A program made the position numbers and the translations under genes. DNA of 64,000 nt from Paludibacteraceae bacterium (GTDB lineage: Bacteria; Bacteroidota; Bacteroidia; Bacteroidales; Paludibacteraceae). Shown here in pieces: positions 9,894 to 18,590 of this stretch. The stretch spans positions 1 through 64,000 of the forward strand of contig JAFZLC010000023.1 of NCBI GenBank assembly GCA_017551675.1, written 5' to 3'. Below the pieces are notes generated by a model that was not told the DNA's origin, did no database searches, and was given only the letters and a program-made list of their open reading frames with translations. Positions within the stretch are counted from its first letter, which is position 1. Every line of letters starts with the position of its first letter.

Positions 9894-10634
9894 ATGAACA
9901 GGAAAGGACTAATCGTTTTTGCATTCATGGTCGGAGTTGCAAATACCACGATCGAAGCGCAAGAATCCATTCACGAAGAGAAGAATATAGCGACAGAAGA
10001 GGTCTCATTGCCACAAAGCGAGGAAGAGACTATGACGAGCGACACTAAAAAGAGTTCTATCGGCTTATATGCAGGAGGAGCCTTCTCATACCTTACAGGT
10101 TACAAAGAAGAAGTAGCAGGATGGGAAGATTACAATTCACAGATGAGGAAAGGTGCAGCCTTTCATTTAGCCATTGTTGCCAAGCCGACACGGAAATTGG
10201 AGGTGGGAGGATTATTCAAGTTTGGCAAGCGAATCGTTCAATGTGATGTACACACGTATTATTATGACGAGGAGGAGATAACAGAAAAAAAGGAGGACAT
10301 AATAACCTATTATGCAGGATTGTGTGCCTTATACAAAGAGAACTTCAGAAGTTCCGTTGGATATCTTATCGCTGAAATATCATTAGGTGCGACGTATTAC
10401 ACTAACGTATGGACAAGTGGCACATCTAAAGGAAATGGGCAATGTATTACAATAGAATCCATATATTCCGCAGGTTATCTGTTTAATCTCACGCGCAATG
10501 GTCGTGTTGCCTGTGGGCCACAGGTAATGGTCCAACTGGACACTCCGTTTTCGGTAATCAATGGAGATTTTAGCTTTTTACCCATTTTGGATCCAAGATT
10601 CGATTTTGGGTTAACATTTAATTTCAACTTCTAA
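9894..10634 (+). CDS. Outer-membrane beta-barrel protein, unknown role
   Basis: This 246-residue protein has a Sec signal peptide (MNRKGLIVFAFMVGV..., cleavage likely after IEA or EAQ). An acidic linker follows, then about 180 residues of alternating strand-like sequence ending ...FDFGLTFNFNF. The aromatic C-terminal Phe is typical of outer-membrane barrels. I chose the ATG at 9894 because the longer frame from 9822 would read through the palindrome at 9835-9862 and lacks a signal peptide. It matches the general porin-like OMP-beta-brl pattern of Bacteroidetes, but I recognise no specific family. Flanking REP-like palindromes isolate it from its neighbours, and I see no promoter of its own. 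Confidence 0.65.
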   Translation: MNRKGLIVFAFMVGVANTTIEAQESIHEEKNIATEEVSLPQSEEETMTSDTKKSSIGLYAGGAFSYLTGYKEEVAGWEDYNSQMRKGAAFHLAIVAKPTRKLEVGGLFKFGKRIVQCDVHTYYYDEEEITEKKEDIITYYAGLCALYKENFRSSVGYLIAEISLGATYYTNVWTSGTSKGNGQCITIESIYSAGYLFNLTRNGRVACGPQVMVQLDTPFSVINGDFSFLPILDPRFDFGLTFNFNF

Positions 10635-10729
10635 CCCCATCTAAATTGGATTGACAGAAAACGAAGTGGTATTAAGAACAAATATAAATGGGAGGATGAT
10701 GCAGCAATTTCATCTGGCAAATGCGCAAT

Positions 10730-10757
10730 GTAGAGACGCACGGCCGTGCGTCTCTAC
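10730..10757. repeat. GTAGAGACG-family palindrome (REP-like)
   Basis: A perfect 28-base palindrome with arms GTAGAGACGCACG and CGTGCGTCTCTAC. It is adjacent to, but separate from, the terminator of the minus-strand gene at 10820. Confidence 0.85.
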
Positions 10758-10799
10758 AAAAAAATCCGCAATGTGAATCAACACTCGCATTGCGGATTT
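10758..10799 (-). terminator. Terminator of the Cys-rich repeat protein operon
   Basis: AATCCGCAATG (10763-10773) pairs with CATTGCGGATT (10788-10798), with a T run on the minus strand. It sits just after the stop codon at 10820. Confidence 0.85.
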
Positions 10800-10819
10800 A
10801 TCATATATCATCGTATTGT

Positions 10820-12706
10820 TTATCTGGTCACAACACCTTCCGTCTCCTGTGAGAAATCAACCTCAAACTCATCACCGTCTACGACGAAGCGATATTTCTG
10901 CTTTTTCAATCCTTGCACCTTCGTGGTGATGTCATATACACACTGACATCTGCAGATATCTCCTGTTTGATATCCCTTGATGACAATGGCCTCCTTCTCA
11001 TATTTCGTCGACGATCCCACTTCTCCACAACATGTGAGATTTACATCGTAAGAGACAATAACACACTCACCTGTTTTAGGATCATATTTATAAGAGACTA
11101 ACGTATCTGCACTCTCCGAACGACTACCTGCATACATAAGACCTCCTCTTGTCGGATTTGGTTCTTTATCCTCTTCTAAGTCACTGCTCTCTTTTTTACA
11201 TGGACTACTCTTCACAAACACACCATTTGGCTCATTCATGATTACTCCCTTATAAATAATCGCTGAAATAGGGCTATAATCCATATCAAACTCCGTTCCA
11301 TCAACAATAAAGTGATATTTCCGAGGTTGCAAGCCGTACAATTTAGTGGTTACATCAAACGTACACATACACTTACAAGCCACATCTGCCTTGTCTATGG
11401 TTTTTATAATAATCGTATCATTCTGAATACTTACCTTAGAATCCAATTCTGCACAACAGTTATAGAGCAAATTGTGTGATACAACCTCACCCTCACCCGT
11501 TAACACATTAAACCAATAAGAAACCAAGGTATCTGTTTTCTCATGTCTTACAGTCGTTGGTTCTTCATATTCCAACCCTTTTTCATTGTCGAATAAGGAA
11601 TTCTTACATTCACTACTTTTGAAGAAAGCACCTCTTTCGCCTCTAAGTATAACAAATTTTTCTCCATAAGCATAGGATGTCATATCAACAACGAACTCTG
11701 TTCCATCCACCACAAAAATGTATTTTTTGTTCTTTAGGTTCTCCACTTTTGTGGTAACATCATACAAACAGTCGCAACTGCACATTGCTTCCGTCTCATA
11801 CGAATTAATATAGACAGTATCCTTCGAAACTCTCACTTTAGATTCTATCTTTCCCGGGCAGCAATTGAATTCTCTATCATGTGACACTACCAGACATGTT
11901 CCATAATCCATTGTATAAGTTACCAAAGTATCTCCTTTAGGCAAATAACCATCGTCAAAGGAAGTTACATAATTGTCATGATCTTCAGATCCTTCACTTT
12001 CATATATATTACTTTTACATGGACTGTTCTTCACAAATACGCCTGTTGGGACATCCAGGAAGAATCCCTCTGGTGTTTGCGACAAATCAATATCATAGTT
12101 TTTCCCATCTAATTTCAAACGATATTTTTTTGCTTCGATGTTTTTCAACTCAACAGCTAAATCAAACCGACAGATGCAATTGCATATATCATACCCCTTT
12201 TGTACGGGTTGAACATCTATAGTATCCTTGACAGTGGCAAGATTCATAGTCCAGCCTTCTCCACAACAATTTCCAGGATAAGAAATAAGTTTAAGAGTCA
12301 ATTGTTTCTGTTTTGGATCATACTTATAAGTGAGAATGGTGTCGTTTTCAGCACTTTCCACAAACGGATTCATTGGGCTATTACTATTACCTTCCATCGA
12401 ATTATCTAAATCTTCACCAGCGCTGCATCCACCAACTCTTTTTATTGTTCCATTAACGCCTTGTTTGTCTGAGAAATAAACTCGATCTATATTTTCTGCT
12501 TGATAAGCATATCTATAATGTTTATTGGCATAGATAACCACTTGACGAGAAGAATCGACATGGGCAACAGAATCAATCATATTTACATCATAAGCATGTT
12601 TGATACTATCACCATTTAAAATCTCATCGACAAACATTGTTTGTGCGTATGAAACTGAGGCTACGCACATCAAAGCCATAAGGCTTGTTAGTATATATTT
12701 TTTCAT
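10820..12706 (-). CDS. Secreted protein with four CC...CxCxC repeats
   Basis: This 628-residue protein has a Sec signal peptide (MKKYILTSLMALMCVASVSYAQ). Residues about 22-80 resemble a small module seen in other secreted proteins here (pattern IDxVxF). Four repeats of about 110 residues follow (122-230, 259-367, 392-503, 534-628), separated by acidic linkers. Each has adjacent cysteines (147/148, 282/283, 417/418, 559/560), then about 27 residues later a CxCxC triplet (175, 309, 444, 585), then a KYxFxVDGxEFxxD strand. The first three also end in SPC or SEC; the last ends before that Cys. The Cys pattern suggests disulfides or metal binding. I recognise no named family. It starts 4 bases after the 12711 gene, so the two form an operon. 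Function unknown. Confidence 0.7.
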   Translation of the reverse strand: MKKYILTSLMALMCVASVSYAQTMFVDEILNGDSIKHAYDVNMIDSVAHVDSSRQVVIYANKHYRYAYQAENIDRVYFSDKQGVNGTIKRVGGCSAGEDLDNSMEGNSNSPMNPFVESAENDTILTYKYDPKQKQLTLKLISYPGNCCGEGWTMNLATVKDTIDVQPVQKGYDICNCICRFDLAVELKNIEAKKYRLKLDGKNYDIDLSQTPEGFFLDVPTGVFVKNSPCKSNIYESEGSEDHDNYVTSFDDGYLPKGDTLVTYTMDYGTCLVVSHDREFNCCPGKIESKVRVSKDTVYINSYETEAMCSCDCLYDVTTKVENLKNKKYIFVVDGTEFVVDMTSYAYGEKFVILRGERGAFFKSSECKNSLFDNEKGLEYEEPTTVRHEKTDTLVSYWFNVLTGEGEVVSHNLLYNCCAELDSKVSIQNDTIIIKTIDKADVACKCMCTFDVTTKLYGLQPRKYHFIVDGTEFDMDYSPISAIIYKGVIMNEPNGVFVKSSPCKKESSDLEEDKEPNPTRGGLMYAGSRSESADTLVSYKYDPKTGECVIVSYDVNLTCCGEVGSSTKYEKEAIVIKGYQTGDICRCQCVYDITTKVQGLKKQKYRFVVDGDEFEVDFSQETEGVVTR

Positions 12707-12710
12707 ACGC

Positions 12711-13178
12711 TTACTCCTTTATTAATTTAACAGTTTGCTCATTGATTTTCAAAATATAGACACCCTTTGTATTAGGTAAGGTCAATTGAATAACTTCTCC
12801 TGATTGAGAAGTCTTCTTCTCTATCAACTGTCCTAAAACAGAGAAAAGAGCCACTTGAGAATTCTCCTTCAAGCCTTCAATCTGAACGTGCTGATTGTCC
12901 AAGTAGGTAACACGCACTTCGTTTGCTTCTACACTCGACAACTTTGACAACTCCCCATCTTCAAAATAATACTTTTTGACTTGTCCAAACGAATATGTCG
13001 TGGAGGCACTTCCATTAATTACCAAACTATCATTTTTATATTGGAAAGTCGGAGACTCCGCCAACACAAATGATTTTTTTGTTAAATCCTTGAATTCTAC
13101 CGTTACTTGAGACGGTCCTGCGAGCATGGAACTACCGAGTCCCATCATACTCAATAATAACAAACTTGTCTTTTTCAT
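12711..13178 (-). CDS. Small secreted protein with T9SS type A tail
   Basis: Starting at ATG 13176-13178 (MKKTSLLLLSMMGLGSSMLAG, a good signal peptide), the product is 155 residues. The longer upstream frame begins with an implausible hydrophobic stretch, so I rejected it. After a short beta-rich module, the last 75 residues form a type IX secretion type A sorting domain: VTYLDNQHVQIEGL, VALFSVLGQLIEKK, then GVYILKINEQTVKLIKE. Such tails send proteins through the outer membrane and are then removed or anchored. It is the first gene of a two-gene operon with the Cys-rich repeat protein. Apart from the tail there is little protein, so it may be a small surface or adapter protein. Confidence 0.65.
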   Translation of the reverse strand: MKKTSLLLLSMMGLGSSMLAGPSQVTVEFKDLTKKSFVLAESPTFQYKNDSLVINGSASTTYSFGQVKKYYFEDGELSKLSSVEANEVRVTYLDNQHVQIEGLKENSQVALFSVLGQLIEKKTSQSGEVIQLTLPNTKGVYILKINEQTVKLIKE

Positions 13179-13551
13179 GATAATACACCATTTTATAAAT
13201 ATACCATTAAAATCTATCAGGCCCCAAAATCCCCCCATCAATACAACTACAAAGAAAAACATTTTATTTCAAACAAACAAAGAAATATTTATTTATTTCA
13301 TGAATTTGAGAAAATTTCACTCGGTCATTATTTAAAACTACAAGGAAACTATGAACAACATATTCCATTTTTCAACGAAAGTGCATTTTTTATCTGTGAA
13401 CGGAACAAAACAGTTCATAAACCACCGGAAAAAGTCGAAAAGCATAGCAAAATATAGGGATTTTCCCCCGTTTTTATCCCATGAAAAATAACCTACATAT
13501 TAAAAAATATGTAACTTTATGCCGTAAAAACCAGAAATTCAACAATCGCCT
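13179..13551. other. Divergent intergenic region, 373 bp
   Basis: AT-rich spacer between the divergent 12711 and 13552 genes. TAACTTTA at 13512-13519 is a near-consensus -7 element 33 bases before the CotH gene. An inverted repeat TGAAC...GTTCA lies near 13398-13416. I see no small gene and no RNA. Confidence 0.4.
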
Positions 13552-16500
13552 ATGGTAACAAAATATACAAAAAAGGTTTTGGCACTACTTCTCCTATGCG
13601 GAAGCATAGCTGGCAACGCTGCCGTTCAGATGAACGAAGTGATGCCTTGTAATTTGTCGACTTATTTAAATACCGACAATTATAATTTCTCGGGCTTCAT
13701 CGAATTTACAAACGATCAGTCCCAAAGTGTCAATTTAAGAGGATACACCCTAATCCATTACAAGAAGGGTTCCAAAAAATATTCTGAAAAATGGACTTGG
13801 CAAATCCAAAACGATTTCATGGTAAATGCCAATAGCTATACTCTAATGTGGTTTGACGAGAGCAATCAGGGCAACCATTCACCTTACAAACTCGATGCAG
13901 ATGGTGGATACCTCTTATTAAAGAATGGAAACACATTGGTCGACTCTATCGCCTACGACGCTCAAACCGCACACATATCATATGGCCGTTATGGAAACAC
14001 AACGGGTTATATGGAGCCTACTCCAGGTGCGCAAAACACCACCGCCTATCCCGAACTGACACGATGTCAAACTCCTGAGTTCAGCGAGAAAGGCGGACTG
14101 AAACACGGAAATGTAAACCTACAATTGAGTTGTGCAACGGCTGGCGCTACCATACGTTACACCACCGATGGTAGTGAGCCTACCAAAGAGAGCAACATTT
14201 ACAACTCTGCCATAAACATATACGGCAATACCAGTGTGCGCGCGAAAGCCTTCGCCAATAATATGTTACCAAGTGAGATCGCTACTCACTCGTATATTTA
14301 TGCCGACAATGACCACAATGGCTGCGGAGGAGTTACCATTCCTGTGGTTTCCCTCACCGTGGAAGACCGTTATTTCAACGACAATACCATTGGTATGTAT
14401 GTTACAGGATCAAATGGTTCTACTGGTGACAAAACTTGTACGATGATGCGGGCCAACTACAACAACGACTGGTCTCGTCCTGTCAATTTCGAATACTTCG
14501 TTAATGGACAACAAGTACTGTCTCAAGAGTTGGAAGCTGCCATTGAAGGTGGTTGTTCAAGAACATACACAGTAAGATCACTTTCACTAAAAGCTTCAAA
14601 AAAGACAGGTAAAAATCTTGTCAATTACCGCTTCTTCGGCACTAAACCCGACCTCTACACACAAACCATTTATTTAAGAAATGGTGGTCAAGGTGCTGAT
14701 GCCGGTATGGGCATGTGGGGTGGCTTCGACTTTGGTGGCGGAGAAGGTGGTATGTTTGGCCCTGGTCAAGGTGGATTTAACCAAGGTGGTCAACAAGGTG
14801 GCCAACAAGGTGGACAACAAGGTGGACAACAAACTGGTCAAAAGAGCGACAAAGTAAAGTTCAGAGACGCCCTAATGCAAGCTTACTGCACCAATATGAA
14901 CATCGACTATCAAGCCTATCAACCTGTAGCCTATTACCTCAATGGAGAATACTTGGGTTTGATGGCATTGATGGAGCGTACCAATGCAAGCTACGTAAAA
15001 GCAAACCATGGTGTCGATGAAGAAGATTTGGATTTGATTACACTTTCAGACCAAAAAGGTATCGGTGTTTCAAAAGGAACCCTCGATGCCTACAACGAAT
15101 TGGTTTCATACGTGGAGAGCAACGACAACACTTCTCATGAATTCTATGTAGGTGCCTGCAAGCGTATGGATATGGACGAATATCTAGAATACCAAGTATT
15201 CCAACAATTCATCTGCAATGCCGATTGGCCAGGTAACAATACAAAGATTTGGAGAGAAAGGAAGGACGGCTCTCGTTTCCGTTGGATTGTCTTCGATACG
15301 GATTATGGTTGCGGACACGATGGTGCATTGAACAGTGCAAGCGACATGATCACCTATTGTAGAGGAGAAGGTAAAACGAATTGGGGTAACCAACAAACAT
15401 GGATGACCACCATATTCAAACATTTGAGCAACAACCCTGAATTCTCGAAACAGTTCACGACAAAATATCTTTGTCATTTGGCAACCACCTTCACAGAAAA
15501 CCGCATCAGAGCCGTTTACGACAGCATTACAAGTCTTGTGGAGGCTGAATACTGTGCCGACATGAACAAATCAGCAAAAGAGGCTGCAAACACCATGTTG
15601 ACTTTCTTATTGGAGAGACCCGCAAACATATTGCAACACCTTCAAACTTATGCGGGAACCGGAGCTGCAATCGATTTTGAATTGAGATCAAATGTTGCGG
15701 GTGCACACTTCACAATAAACGGAGAATCGGTAACCGGATTTAAAGGCAAATATTTAACTGAATTTGCAACCGACTTCATGGCCTACCCTCCTACTGGATA
15801 CAAATTCGACCATTGGGAGATTCAAGGTCAGTTTAATGAGACAGGAAAGAAGGAAAACTGTTCAACAAACTTGCCTGGCGAGTTAAGCGGTTCGTTGACA
15901 AGCACATGTACTATAACTGCGGTCTTCACACCGGGCAACTACGAATACACACTCACTATCAACGAGATGTGTGCAAGCAGTGACCAACAATCTGGCAATC
16001 CTGACGATTATGGCAAATATTCAGACTGGATTGAGGTCTACAACTACGGAAATGAGCCTATCGACTTGGCTGGTCTCTACTTCTCTAACAAGGCAACCGA
16101 ATTGGATCTTAGTCCAATCGCCTACGGAAGCAAATCAACCATCGTAGAAAGCAAACAACGCGTTTTAGTATGGGCGAACAGCGACCCTGTTGATGGTCCA
16201 CTCTACCTCAACTTCAATATGAATGTTGACAAGTCGAAGACCATCTATTTGAGCAATGCTTCTGGCGAAATCATCTCATTAGCTTCATACGAACCGCACG
16301 AGACCAATGCATCATATGGTTACAAAACCGATAACACTGGTGATTGGGTACTATTTGATGTATGTAACAAAATCACGTCCACTCCGGGCAAGGCAAATGG
16401 TAGCATCACGTGTGGCGATGTAAGTTTAGTTGACACGCAAATTTCCGAGTCACTGTCAATGTATCCAAATCCTGCTTCTAGCGAGGTGATAATCAGTTCG

Positions 16501-16674
16501 AAATCGTTGATTACCAATGTCCGCATCTGCGACATAAATGGTAGAACATTATTAGAATATACACCTAAGGAGAATGAAGTTCAAATCGATTTGAATGCAA
16601 TCAGTCAAGGCGTTTACATCGTACGAATTGAATGCGAAGATGGCGTATTTAACGAAAAGTTGATTAAGCAATAA
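13552..16674 (+). CDS. CotH-kinase and lamin-tail protein secreted by T9SS
   Basis: This 1040-residue secreted protein starts with a signal peptide (MVTKYTKKVLALLLLCGSIAGNAA). In order it shows a lamin-tail domain (about 25-165), a chitobiase C-terminal-like Ig module (about 175-250; ATIRYTTDGSEP), a CotH-type atypical kinase domain (about 260-700; FDTDYGCGHDG and a conserved RxxxK-rich start), a second lamin-tail domain (about 800-930; SDWIEVYNYGNEPIDL) and a type A T9SS tail (about 965-1040; MYPNPASSEV, GRTLLEYT, GVYIVRIE). A Gly/Gln linker of 12-bp tandem repeats interrupts the CotH domain near residues 390-430. CotH domains phosphorylate secreted proteins in spore formers; here the target is unknown. 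Two tandem terminators follow. Confidence 0.82.
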   Translation: MVTKYTKKVLALLLLCGSIAGNAAVQMNEVMPCNLSTYLNTDNYNFSGFIEFTNDQSQSVNLRGYTLIHYKKGSKKYSEKWTWQIQNDFMVNANSYTLMWFDESNQGNHSPYKLDADGGYLLLKNGNTLVDSIAYDAQTAHISYGRYGNTTGYMEPTPGAQNTTAYPELTRCQTPEFSEKGGLKHGNVNLQLSCATAGATIRYTTDGSEPTKESNIYNSAINIYGNTSVRAKAFANNMLPSEIATHSYIYADNDHNGCGGVTIPVVSLTVEDRYFNDNTIGMYVTGSNGSTGDKTCTMMRANYNNDWSRPVNFEYFVNGQQVLSQELEAAIEGGCSRTYTVRSLSLKASKKTGKNLVNYRFFGTKPDLYTQTIYLRNGGQGADAGMGMWGGFDFGGGEGGMFGPGQGGFNQGGQQGGQQGGQQGGQQTGQKSDKVKFRDALMQAYCTNMNIDYQAYQPVAYYLNGEYLGLMALMERTNASYVKANHGVDEEDLDLITLSDQKGIGVSKGTLDAYNELVSYVESNDNTSHEFYVGACKRMDMDEYLEYQVFQQFICNADWPGNNTKIWRERKDGSRFRWIVFDTDYGCGHDGALNSASDMITYCRGEGKTNWGNQQTWMTTIFKHLSNNPEFSKQFTTKYLCHLATTFTENRIRAVYDSITSLVEAEYCADMNKSAKEAANTMLTFLLERPANILQHLQTYAGTGAAIDFELRSNVAGAHFTINGESVTGFKGKYLTEFATDFMAYPPTGYKFDHWEIQGQFNETGKKENCSTNLPGELSGSLTSTCTITAVFTPGNYEYTLTINEMCASSDQQSGNPDDYGKYSDWIEVYNYGNEPIDLAGLYFSNKATELDLSPIAYGSKSTIVESKQRVLVWANSDPVDGPLYLNFNMNVDKSKTIYLSNASGEIISLASYEPHETNASYGYKTDNTGDWVLFDVCNKITSTPGKANGSITCGDVSLVDTQISESLSMYPNPASSEVIISSKSLITNVRICDINGRTLLEYTPKENEVQIDLNAISQGVYIVRIECEDGVFNEKLIKQ
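14785..14832 (+). repeat. 12-bp tandem repeat encoding GGQQ
   Basis: Four contiguous copies of GGTGGnCAACAA encode (GGQQ)4 inside the CotH protein. Copies 3 and 4 are identical, so copy number could vary by slippage without changing the frame. Confidence 0.9.
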
Positions 16675-16695
16675 ATAAAACAAAATAAGAAGGCA

Positions 16696-16734
16696 AAGAG
16701 GATGTGTCGAAGGTGGCACATCCTCTTGTTTTTT
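16696..16734 (+). terminator. Terminator 1 after CotH gene
   Basis: AAGAGGATGTG (16696-16706) pairs with CACATCCTCTT (16717-16727), followed by a T-rich tract. Confidence 0.85.
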
Positions 16735-16774
16735 ATATGGCAGGAAGATTTATGGAACGAACAAAGGCAACGAG

Positions 16775-16816
16775 AACAGGGCTGAATTTCCATTTCGGAA
16801 TTCAGCCCTGTTTTTT
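16775..16816 (+). terminator. Terminator 2 after CotH gene
   Basis: AACAGGGCTGAATT (16775-16788) pairs with AATTCAGCCCTGTT (from 16799), followed by T6. It is a second strong hairpin 48 bases after the first, protecting the convergent gene at 16854. Confidence 0.85.
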
Positions 16817-16853
16817 AATTCACGTAAAAAAATAGCGACCAGCTATATTTTAT

Positions 16854-17804
16854 TTACATAGAAAAAACATATTTGTATGGGACAATACCCTCATACAATT
16901 TTTTCGATCGTCGATATCCTTCAAAACCAGATTCATACATACAATTATAAACGATCTTGTCTTCTCCATTAAAATATAAATCGATATTCTTTTGGAGTTT
17001 GTCTGAGAGAGTATCAAATATGCTGAATGGTATGGTGAATTGGAAGTTCTTGCCTGTCAAACTGAAATGTTCTTCATCGACAATCACCGCGCAATCCGTG
17101 TACACATCTTTCTTAATATATTCATTCACCACACTATCGTGTTTTTTGCTCAGATCTTTTTTCTCCCAATATTCCAACACTCCACCGCGGCAAAAAAAGA
17201 ACGAAGCAAGATCGCAACGACCAGCATTTTCTATCACAGAAATCAAAGGTTTATTCATTATCAAGAAGCAACTTTCTTCATTTCCATTATGTCCTTTGAT
17301 AGGGAATGACAATTTTGGCAGTATCTTAGTCAAGGAATAAGTTATTTTCGCTACCCTCCTATACGTAAAGACCACCTTCTCCTCATTAGGATCCACTGCC
17401 GTCAGGATAGCAAAAGTTATTATGTTCTTTGCTCGTTCTCCTCCCAGTATTTTTGGAATGTCACGATTAGACTTCTCCTCAGAGACTTCTTGGATGCTTT
17501 GTCCAATTCTGAATTTATCCAGAAGCGGTTTAGCATGGTCTCGTTCCTCTTCGGAAACGTGAATCAGTTTCTCCCAGCCTTCGAATCCTGCCATCCACGA
17601 CATAAGGTGCTGAGCATTCATTAGCGTGAAAGTGAAATCAGGATCCTGATCAGGGTATTCAAAAGAACGAAAGACAGCTGCTACATCGTAGTACTTAGGT
17701 TGATAAGCATACTCCTTTCTCTCCTCGTTATAATAACGAGTTTTGTAATCTTTAAAAAGTAATTTGGATTGTGATTTGAAAAAATCTATAGATGAATTTG
17801 CCAT
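16854..17804 (-). CDS. Hypothetical cytosolic protein, 316 aa
   Basis: The product has no signal peptide and no membrane segment. The N-terminal 100 residues contain NAQHLMSWMAGFEGWEKLI followed by an acidic helix. I have a vague memory of a similar module at the ends of unrelated bacterial proteins but cannot name it. The remainder is beta-rich and charged (for example NFQFTIPFSIFDTLSDKLQK). I do not recognise a family. It has a consensus promoter 150 bases upstream and is monocistronic between the CotH terminators and tmRNA. The ATG at 17804 gives MANSSIDFFK and is the only sensible start. Confidence 0.6.
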   Translation of the reverse strand: MANSSIDFFKSQSKLLFKDYKTRYYNEERKEYAYQPKYYDVAAVFRSFEYPDQDPDFTFTLMNAQHLMSWMAGFEGWEKLIHVSEEERDHAKPLLDKFRIGQSIQEVSEEKSNRDIPKILGGERAKNIITFAILTAVDPNEEKVVFTYRRVAKITYSLTKILPKLSFPIKGHNGNEESCFLIMNKPLISVIENAGRCDLASFFFCRGGVLEYWEKKDLSKKHDSVVNEYIKKDVYTDCAVIVDEEHFSLTGKNFQFTIPFSIFDTLSDKLQKNIDLYFNGEDKIVYNCMYESGFEGYRRSKKLYEGIVPYKYVFSM

Positions 17805-17958
17805 AAATTTAACTCATTTGCGCATTAAAGTCTTTATCGGATTTGAATGGACCAGTAACCTTGTTGACAAAAACCTTAACACTGAATTAAACTTATGTTA
17901 ATGATATGGTATGATGAAATCTTTGCACTGGTCGGCTTGCATTACCACGATGCGAGTG

Positions 17959-17989
17959 CAAATATATAAATAAATGATTCGGTGACAAA
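17959..17989 (-). promoter_or_regulatory. Promoter of the 316-aa hypothetical gene
   Basis: On the minus strand TTTG (17986-17989), a 19-base spacer and TATATTTG (17959-17966) match the Bacteroidetes consensus exactly. The leader would be about 150 bases. Confidence 0.75.
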
Positions 17990-18010
17990 ATTTTTGTTGA
18001 ATCAGAATAG

Positions 18011-18047
18011 AAAACTCCAACATGTTGTTACCAACACGTTGGAGTTT
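18011..18047 (-). terminator. Terminator of tmRNA
   Basis: On the minus strand AAACTCCAAC(G)TGTTG pairs with CAACATGTTGGAGTTT around a short loop, followed by TTTTC. It begins a few bases after the tmRNA 3' end. Confidence 0.8.
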
Positions 18048-18054
18048 AAGCTTG

Positions 18055-18449
18055 TGGAGATGCAGGGGTTCGAACCCTGGTCCAAACGAGGAAATCATAA
18101 GCTTTCTACATGCTTATTCTTGACTTCATTTTCGTACGATAGCAAGACCAAGACCACCAACTACCGTCTTATCCTCTAAAATTTCATCTTAGCAACGAGG
18201 CGTACTAAGACTATTCCTGATTTTTCTGCGCCTCCGATTCCGACCGCCTCAGGACTTAGCATCGGGGAAACGTCTTGTCTGAACACCCGTGTCCAGATTA
18301 AGCTTCAATCTACTATTATTCGATTAAGCAGCAAGAGCATAGTTATTCTCGCCAGTTAAATTTTTGGTCTCCAAAGATTATAGTGCTAGCCACCAGCGCA
18401 CTGCATGCTTACCTACCACTTCTACCCGCTGTCAAATCCAGTCATCCCC
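18055..18449 (-). ncRNA. ssrA: tmRNA (SsrA), tag GENNYALAA
   Basis: tmRNA rescues stalled ribosomes and tags the nascent peptide for proteolysis. The 5' end GGGGATGACTGGATTTGACAG (first G at 18449) pairs with the 3' end CATCTCC to form the alanine-type acceptor stem. The T-arm CCAGGGTTCGAACCCCTG is intact, and the CCA end is not encoded. The tag frame GGC GAG AAT AAC TAT GCT CTT GCT GCT TAA lies near 18330-18355 and reads GENNYALAA, as in Prevotella-type Bacteroidales. About 395 nt fits the group. Confidence 0.95.
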
Positions 18450-18590
18450 ATTCTGGTTTATACTGCATTGAGGCAAGTATTTCTTAACTCATCAACACTC
18501 TGCAAAACTATCCTATTTTTTCTTTCTATACAATACCTTACTCGTTAAAAATTGTTGCCTTTTGCATAATTTTAACATACTACTTCATTT

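Noticed and set aside
13179-13262. Longer start of the T9SS-tail gene
   Set aside because: It would add 28 residues before a good signal peptide starting at 13178.
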